Origin: an uncultured Prevotellaceae bacterium
Lineage (GTDB): Bacteria > Bacteroidota > Bacteroidia > Bacteroidales > Bacteroidaceae
Length of the DNA stretch: 64,000 bases
Direction of reading: 5' to 3'
Assembly: GCA_900316505.1 (NCBI GenBank)
Contig: ONDH01000001.1
Location: 98,217-162,216 of the forward strand
In this document: in pieces, positions 59,903 to 64,000 of the stretch
How positions within the stretch are numbered: the stretch's first letter is position 1
Layout: each line of letters starts with the position of its first letter
The notes under the pieces: generated by a model
Seen by the model: only the letters and a program-made list of their open reading frames with translations
Databases searched by the model: none
What the model was told of the DNA's origin: nothing
Made by a program: the position numbers and the translations under genes

Positions 59903-60481
59903 TTACTTAAACCATTCAGCGGCCTTGCTCAGTTCCTCGTCAATTCTGGCAAATCGCTTCTCTTCGCGTGTCATACTGGACTGTTTCTGCGCCTTCGCCT
60001 CTTTTTCCATCTTCTTTTTCAGTCGTGCCAACTTAGCTTGACAAATGTTGCAGATACCAAAGATGTAGGTGCTGCATCTCAGTTTTTTGAATCGTGGTGT
60101 CTTCACTTTTGATGCGGCTTGCTCAATGGAAGAGTCTTTCAAATCCCAAATCTTGTTGCATCCAGTGCAGATGTAATGGTGATGTGCAGGTACTTTATAT
60201 GCACATTCATACAGGGTGGCACCTTCTGTCTGATGATTGTACAAAAGCCCGCACTTGACGAGCAGAGCCAATGTGCTGTACATGGTGGAACGGCTGACGG
60301 GGAAATTGTCTGGCATCATCTCTAAAATCTGATCAGCACTATGATGACCTTTCATTTGCATGACAACCTTCAAGATGGCATGTCGCTCCTCTGTATTGCG
60401 CATGCCTCCTTGTTCCGTTATGTAGCGACTTAGAATGTCATCCGGGCTTTCTTTTGATTGCGTCCCTTCTCCCTTTTTCAT
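59903..60481 (-). CDS. Fur family transcriptional regulator
   Basis: This 192-residue protein has an N-terminal winged helix (MRNTEERHAILKVVMQMKGHHSADQI, SRSTMYSTLALLVKCGLL) and a C-terminal dimer/metal domain with AHHHYICTGCNKIWDL and CNIC, the two zinc-type CxxC pairs. A lysine-rich tail of about 50 residues follows (LARLKKKMEKEAKAQKQ). Whether it senses iron, zinc or peroxide is not clear. ATG 60481 (MKKGEGTQ) is chosen over 60505 because the -7 box TAAATTTG on this strand occupies 60505-60512. Confidence 0.88.
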   Translation of the reverse strand: MKKGEGTQSKESPDDILSRYITEQGGMRNTEERHAILKVVMQMKGHHSADQILEMMPDNFPVSRSTMYSTLALLVKCGLLYNHQTEGATLYECAYKVPAHHHYICTGCNKIWDLKDSSIEQAASKVKTPRFKKLRCSTYIFGICNICQAKLARLKKKMEKEAKAQKQSSMTREEKRFARIDEELSKAAEWFK

Positions 60482-60504
60482 ACAACCTTTGTACAATACG
60501 GGCA

Positions 60505-60512
60505 CAAATTTA
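60505..60512 (-). promoter_or_regulatory. -7 box of fur-purA operon
   Basis: TAAATTTG on the minus strand matches TAnnTTTG. It lies 23 bases before the preferred fur start codon and covers the alternative one. Confidence 0.6.
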
Positions 60513-60529
60513 CTGTTTTTCTTTGGCTG

Positions 60530-61123
60530 TCACAAATAATCTGCCACTTTTTTGACTTTCCGTGCATTATCTTCATTCAAAGAGGCATATATCTGTAGTG
60601 CCTTTATGGCATATCGACAGTCTAACGATGCCCCTGCCTGATCCAAGAATTCTGCCTCGGCTTCTTCACTGAACTTGTATTTTCTCATCAAATGGCACAG
60701 AGTTAGATAACCACAATTCTGTACTATCCGCTCCTCGCGGGCTATCCATTCGAAAGCCTTCGTGCTGGCATACGGCAACCTTTGTACAAGGTAGAGACAA
60801 AACATCGTTGCAATCTCTTCTGTCCGGATGTTTTCCACCCAGATGTCGCACACCTCTTCATCCATCTCTTGGACCGGCATTAACATACATGCAAGAATCT
60901 TGCATTCTCGCGTGCTTTCATTCCAGAGAGCCTGAGCTAAAGCGCGTCTTGATAGTTCCTTTTCATCGCATAGATGTCCGATTTCATCGGATATTATCCC
61001 TAATCGTGGTAGCTCTACCCCCCAATTGATGCGATAGTCTTCTGTCTGTCTTGCATGCGCTGAAGCCACCCCGTTCATGTTGGCTCTCAGATCCTTCTTG
61101 ATATCGTTGATGAGATTATTCAT
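60530..61123 (-). CDS. DNA alkylation repair (AlkD-like, HEAT-repeat) protein
   Basis: This 197-residue protein is all-helical with the AlkD pattern: INWGVELPRLGIISDEIG, then LAQALWNESTRECKILACMLMPVQEMDEEVCDIWVENIRTEEIAT, then a helix repeat ending with NCGYLTLCHLMRKYKF. It is shorter than the classical AlkD glycosylases (about 230), and the aspartate in the active-site helix cannot be assigned with confidence. ATG 61123 overlaps the DPP III stop by 8 bases, suggesting coupled translation; a longer N-terminus from 61177 has no support. Confidence 0.75.
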   Translation of the reverse strand: MNNLINDIKKDLRANMNGVASAHARQTEDYRINWGVELPRLGIISDEIGHLCDEKELSRRALAQALWNESTRECKILACMLMPVQEMDEEVCDIWVENIRTEEIATMFCLYLVQRLPYASTKAFEWIAREERIVQNCGYLTLCHLMRKYKFSEEAEAEFLDQAGASLDCRYAIKALQIYASLNEDNARKVKKVADYL

Positions 61124-63146
61124 TGACGAGTGGCAATGTGGCGTAATCCTTGCTGTAGCGCAACATCTGTTCCGCATAGCCTTCTGTGTAAGAAATCTTC
61201 ACATCTGTAATGTTACCTTGTGCATCACGGACTGCAGTATAGACGGGATTGATGAAACCTTTATAGGGCGCAATGTTGAGTTTTGCGTATCGGTCAAGAA
61301 TTTCTTTGTGAAGTTCTGGATCAATCTTCACGCCATAAGATTCTACGAGTGCTTGAGCGCCCTTGAAATCGCCCGTTGATTTCACACGCTGAATCTCTGC
61401 TAGTAATTCGCCAAAGAGATGACGAAGTTTCTGGTAATCATTAATTTTAACGTAAGTTTTTCCGTCTCGTTTAACAAGTTCCATCACTTTGTCGTCCTTT
61501 CCATGCTCGTACGCCCAACGGGCAATCAAAGCACGGTTGCGCATGTGTGCCTCTTCGATATTGTTAGCTAAATTGATGCGTACTAATTGTGTCAATAAAC
61601 CATTCTGCATTTGGGCGATGTAACTTGCCTTATAGGCCTCGGCATTGGGCACCAATCCTAACTCCACCAATTTGGGGTCGGCTAAATAATAGAGGGCAAA
61701 GAGATCGGCACGCGCTTCTTCAATCGTGCTACCGTATGCTTTGAGGCTGTCACCATCTACACCTTCCAACAGTTTACCGCTCCCATGTCCTAAACATTCA
61801 TGTAAATCGGTATGCAAATCATCGGTTAAATCGCCATATTTCTCAATTAAATCTACTTCTTCCTTTCCATAGGCAAATTCTTGTAACATGCCATTTCCTT
61901 TGGCGGCTTGGTTGTAGGCGTCTGTCAAATTACCGATCGTCACAGACTTCGAACCATGTTCTGCACGCACCCAATCGCTGTTAGGTAAGTTGATGCCAAT
62001 AGCTGTAGGTGGGTAGAGGTCACCGGCGAGGATGGCTGCTTTGATGACCTTCGCGGTAATTCCCTTCACCTTTTCCTTCTTGAATTCAGGAGCAACCGGA
62101 CTATGATCTTCAAACCATTGCGCATTGGCACTCAGTGTTTCCGTGCGCTTGGTGGCTTCTATGTCCTTGAAATTTACAATGCTTTCCCATGAGCACTTCA
62201 AACCTAATGGGTCACCGTAACATTCGATGAAACCATTGACAAAGTCCACCAACGGCTCCGTGTTTTCCACCCATGCAATTGAATATTGGTCGAACGTTGC
62301 CAAGTCCCCTGTTTCATAATAAGAAACAAGCAGGTCTATTACCTTCTGCTGCTGTGCATCCTCAGCATAGGGACGTGCCAATTTCAGGTTCTCCACTATT
62401 TTCTTGATGGCATCGCCATAAAGTCCATTGATAGTCCACTTCTTTTCGATGAAATCGCCATTTTTTGTTTTGACAAGGCGCGAGTTCATACCATACATCA
62501 CGGGGTGCAGCGAATCGCCCTCCGCCTTCTGTTTGGCGTAAAAAGTTTCAGCCTCTGCTTGAGTCACGTTCTCATAATAGTTGCTGGCACTCGTTTTGAT
62601 TAAATCTTGTCCTTCTGTCAGGTTCACGCGCTTCTGCAATATGTTGGGGTTGAAGATGACATCCGCGATTTCATCGGAACAATTAACGGTGTCTTGCAAC
62701 CATTTGCGTGTGAATCCCGGTACAAATTTCTCACTGCCATAATGATGGTGGATACCATTAGAAAACCACATTCGCTTGAGGTACTCTTCTAAGGCTTTGA
62801 AGTTTTTGCTTTCTTTGTCACCTTGGTAATTCATATACACATCTTCCAGCATTTTGCGGATGCGTAAGTTGTACTTGCCATTTTGGTCGAAGAGGATATC
62901 ACGTCCATAGAGAGCTGCCTCTTGCAAGTAGTAAATGAACGTCTTCTGCTTTAGGGAGAGGTTCTCAAATCCCTCCACTTTGTAGCGGAGCATCTGCAAG
63001 TCGGCAAACCGCTCATTGCTGTACTCGAAATTCTTTTCTTTCTTACCATCCATGGACGATGGAGTGTCAGGCTGTCCGGCATTCGTTGTTTCTGCCGCTC
63101 CAGCTATCAGTGCGGAAATCATCATTGTTTTTACGATTGTCTTCAT
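61116..63146 (-). CDS. dipeptidyl-peptidase III (M49), exported
   Basis: This 676-residue protein has a signal peptide (TMMISALIAGAAETTNA). The zinc motif HECLGH (the HEXXGH pattern of M49) and the third ligand in EEARADLFALYY are near residues 450-510. M49 enzymes cut dipeptides from the N-terminus of oligopeptides. A leftward -7 box (CAAATATA, TATATTTG on this strand) lies at 63172-63179. The AlkD-like gene overlaps its end. Confidence 0.93.
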   Translation of the reverse strand: MKTIVKTMMISALIAGAAETTNAGQPDTPSSMDGKKEKNFEYSNERFADLQMLRYKVEGFENLSLKQKTFIYYLQEAALYGRDILFDQNGKYNLRIRKMLEDVYMNYQGDKESKNFKALEEYLKRMWFSNGIHHHYGSEKFVPGFTRKWLQDTVNCSDEIADVIFNPNILQKRVNLTEGQDLIKTSASNYYENVTQAEAETFYAKQKAEGDSLHPVMYGMNSRLVKTKNGDFIEKKWTINGLYGDAIKKIVENLKLARPYAEDAQQQKVIDLLVSYYETGDLATFDQYSIAWVENTEPLVDFVNGFIECYGDPLGLKCSWESIVNFKDIEATKRTETLSANAQWFEDHSPVAPEFKKEKVKGITAKVIKAAILAGDLYPPTAIGINLPNSDWVRAEHGSKSVTIGNLTDAYNQAAKGNGMLQEFAYGKEEVDLIEKYGDLTDDLHTDLHECLGHGSGKLLEGVDGDSLKAYGSTIEEARADLFALYYLADPKLVELGLVPNAEAYKASYIAQMQNGLLTQLVRINLANNIEEAHMRNRALIARWAYEHGKDDKVMELVKRDGKTYVKINDYQKLRHLFGELLAEIQRVKSTGDFKGAQALVESYGVKIDPELHKEILDRYAKLNIAPYKGFINPVYTAVRDAQGNITDVKISYTEGYAEQMLRYSKDYATLPLVNE

Positions 63147-63171
63147 TATAGTTGTGATTGATAATTGGCGT

Positions 63172-63179
63172 CAAATATA
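63172..63179 (-). promoter_or_regulatory. -7 box of DPP III operon
   Basis: TATATTTG on the minus strand, 25 bases before the DPP III start codon. Confidence 0.6.
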
Positions 63180-63189
63180 GCGTGCTTAG

Positions 63190-63531
63190 CTACATGAGGC
63201 GGTATTTTTCAGGGGTGGTTCCTGTGGCCTTTTTGAAAGCGGAGAAGAAAGATTGGCGGTTTTTGAAACCGACCATCATGCCGATGTCATCTACGGAGTA
63301 GGGGGCAAACCGTTTATCTTGCAGATGACGCATGGCATCCTGAATGCGATGGGAATGTACGATCCCTGTATACGACATGCCATAGGTCGCTTTGAGGAGG
63401 CGCGAGAGGGCAAAAGCCGAAATTCCAAGACGGTCAGCCAATTGCTGAGCGGAAAAATCGGGGTCGAGATAACTTTTTCCTTTAATGAGGATGGCGTCAA
63501 TGCTTTCTTTATAGATGTTTTGCTTATCCAT
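63190..63531 (-). CDS. AraC-type DNA-binding domain protein (short, no sensor domain)
   Basis: This 113-residue protein consists of the two helix-turn-helix units of AraC: DFSAQQLADRLGISAFALSRLLKATYGMSYTG and APYSVDDIGMMVGFKNRQSFFSAFKKATGTTPEKYR. No ligand-binding domain precedes it. The -7 box TAACTTTG on this strand (63547-63540) ends only 8 bases before the ATG, so the message would be nearly leaderless. The target is unknown; the neighbours are the DPP III gene and the rRNA operon. Confidence 0.88.
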   Translation of the reverse strand: MDKQNIYKESIDAILIKGKSYLDPDFSAQQLADRLGISAFALSRLLKATYGMSYTGIVHSHRIQDAMRHLQDKRFAPYSVDDIGMMVGFKNRQSFFSAFKKATGTTPEKYRLM

Positions 63532-63915
63532 TTCGGCTACAAAGTTAAGGATTTTCTCTTGAATGAAGAAGGGAACAGGAGAAAAAAGTGAGTGTACTTA
63601 GGCGCTTTATATTATATAATAATGTGTAAGACTTTCTTCGATGCTCCCCCATGAATAATTTTTCATTTTTCTCAAAAAACTTTCCAAAACATTTTGCCAT
63701 TATCGAAAAAGGTCGTACCTTTGCACTCGCTTTCCGAAAGGGGGCACAAAAATAGATCTTTGACAGACTGCGAACAGAAACAAGACAAGTAGCGCATGCA
63801 TATTGTTACAGTATGTATGCACAAGCATAAGTCGATTCCGACAAACATAAAACTTTGACGAGAATAAAGCAGGATGAGCCTGGCCGGTCAGGCAGATTAC
63901 TAGAATACAAATATT
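63532..63915. other. rRNA operon promoter and leader region
   Basis: There is no gene here. An AT-rich stretch with T/A runs (63600-63690) precedes the promoter at 63693-63723. The leader then contains GATCTTTGACAGACTG-type sequence, a wobble-paired hairpin GCATGCATATTGT/ACAGTATGTATGC (63794-63820), and a G/C-rich GAGCCTGGCCGGTCAGGC (about 63878-63895) that may form the RNase III stalk with spacer RNA outside the window. Confidence 0.75.
63693..63723 (+). promoter_or_regulatory. rRNA operon promoter (TTTG-N19-TACCTTTG)
   Basis: TTTG at 63693-63696 and TACCTTTG at 63716-63723, with the ideal 19-base spacer, preceded by an A/T-rich UP-like region. The leader to 16S is close to 190 bases. Confidence 0.85.
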
Positions 63916-63916
63916 A

Positions 63917-64000
63917 CAGTGAAGAGTTTGATCCTGGCTCAGGATGAACGCTAGCTACAGGCCTAACACATGCAAGTCGAGGGGCAGCATGTCGGTAGCT
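63917..64000 (+). rRNA. 16S ribosomal RNA, 5' end (truncated by window)
   Basis: GAAGAGTTTGATCCTGGCTC at 63921 is the universal 16S beginning, followed by AGGATGAACGCTAGCTACAG and GCAAGTCGAGGGGCAGCATG, which fits Bacteroidales/Prevotellaceae. The mature 5' end should lie a few bases before 63921. The gene continues past the right edge. Confidence 0.97.

Overview
This 64 kb window comes from a Bacteroidales genome, most likely Prevotellaceae. The promoters use the Bacteroidetes -7 box TAnnTTTG with an upstream TTTG at about 19-20 bp. Many genes belong to families typical of that phylum (SecDF fusion, DUF4835-RecN, WbqC, DUF2851, DUF3127, glycine-lipid acyltransferases, large SLBB export protein, DUF4292). 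The first ~80 bases of a 16S rRNA gene at the right edge fit the same group. Species cannot be fixed from the sequence alone.

Layout. 0-7.5 kb: end of secDF, meso-DAP dehydrogenase, a lipocalin-like lipoprotein, a DUF2264 protein, an SSB-like DUF3127 protein, dnaN and coaBC. 7.5-11.7 kb: a leftward block of six envelope or secreted proteins (two caspase-fold proteases around a thioredoxin, a LURP-one/scramblase protein, a small Lpp-like lipoprotein, a TM2 protein) lying between coaBC and the DUF4835-recN pair. 12-21 kb: DUF4835, recN, a pseudo-protease/TPR protein, a composite intergenic element, a membrane TPR-HTH regulator, a DUF4419 protein and exonuclease III. 21-30 kb: CoA-transferase, glsB/glsA glycine-lipid genes, and a small polysaccharide-export operon (SLBB, Wzz-like, PHP phosphatase). 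30-42.8 kb: WbqC, lepB, dapB, DUF2851, two tRNAs, a nucleoside kinase, a bile-acid-symporter-type transporter, dgt, and the dut-TPR-DUF4292-envC run. 42.8-44.7 kb: an AT-rich acyltransferase gene inserted with a duplicated 3' end of envC, then a second copy of the composite element. 44.7-54.3 kb: esterase, CvfB-like, LolD-like, CPA2 antiporter, asd, FKBP, glyS, argE. 54.3-64 kb: a second regulator/DUF4419 module downstream of fur-purA, then an AlkD-like protein, DPP III, an AraC-type protein and the rRNA promoter.

Main observations. (1) A two-gene module of a membrane-anchored TPR regulator with a C-terminal HTH plus a secreted DUF4419 protein occurs twice on opposite strands. Both DUF4419 promoters carry a 41-bp block that is 39/41 identical and sits exactly 14 bp before the -7 box, so a cognate activator site is likely. 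One DUF4419 protein ends in SusC-like plug and CarboxypepD_reg modules, in reversed order and without a barrel. (2) Two intergenic elements (about 16.65-17.04 kb and 44.26-44.65 kb) share an architecture but not most of their sequence: 8-mer arrays, a G-rich and then AT-rich core, inverted 8-mer arrays, 23-bp degenerate direct repeats, palindromes and a promoter. (3) Heptamer tandem arrays, each locus with its own 7-mer, lie at gene ends and between divergent promoters, and in two places run through coding sequence. (4) The acyltransferase insertion duplicates 218 bp of envC, and all ten coding differences between the copies are synonymous.

Genes for the dehydrogenase variant of lysine/meso-DAP synthesis (asd, dapB, ddh) are all present but scattered. 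No transposase, integrase, prophage or CRISPR array was seen.
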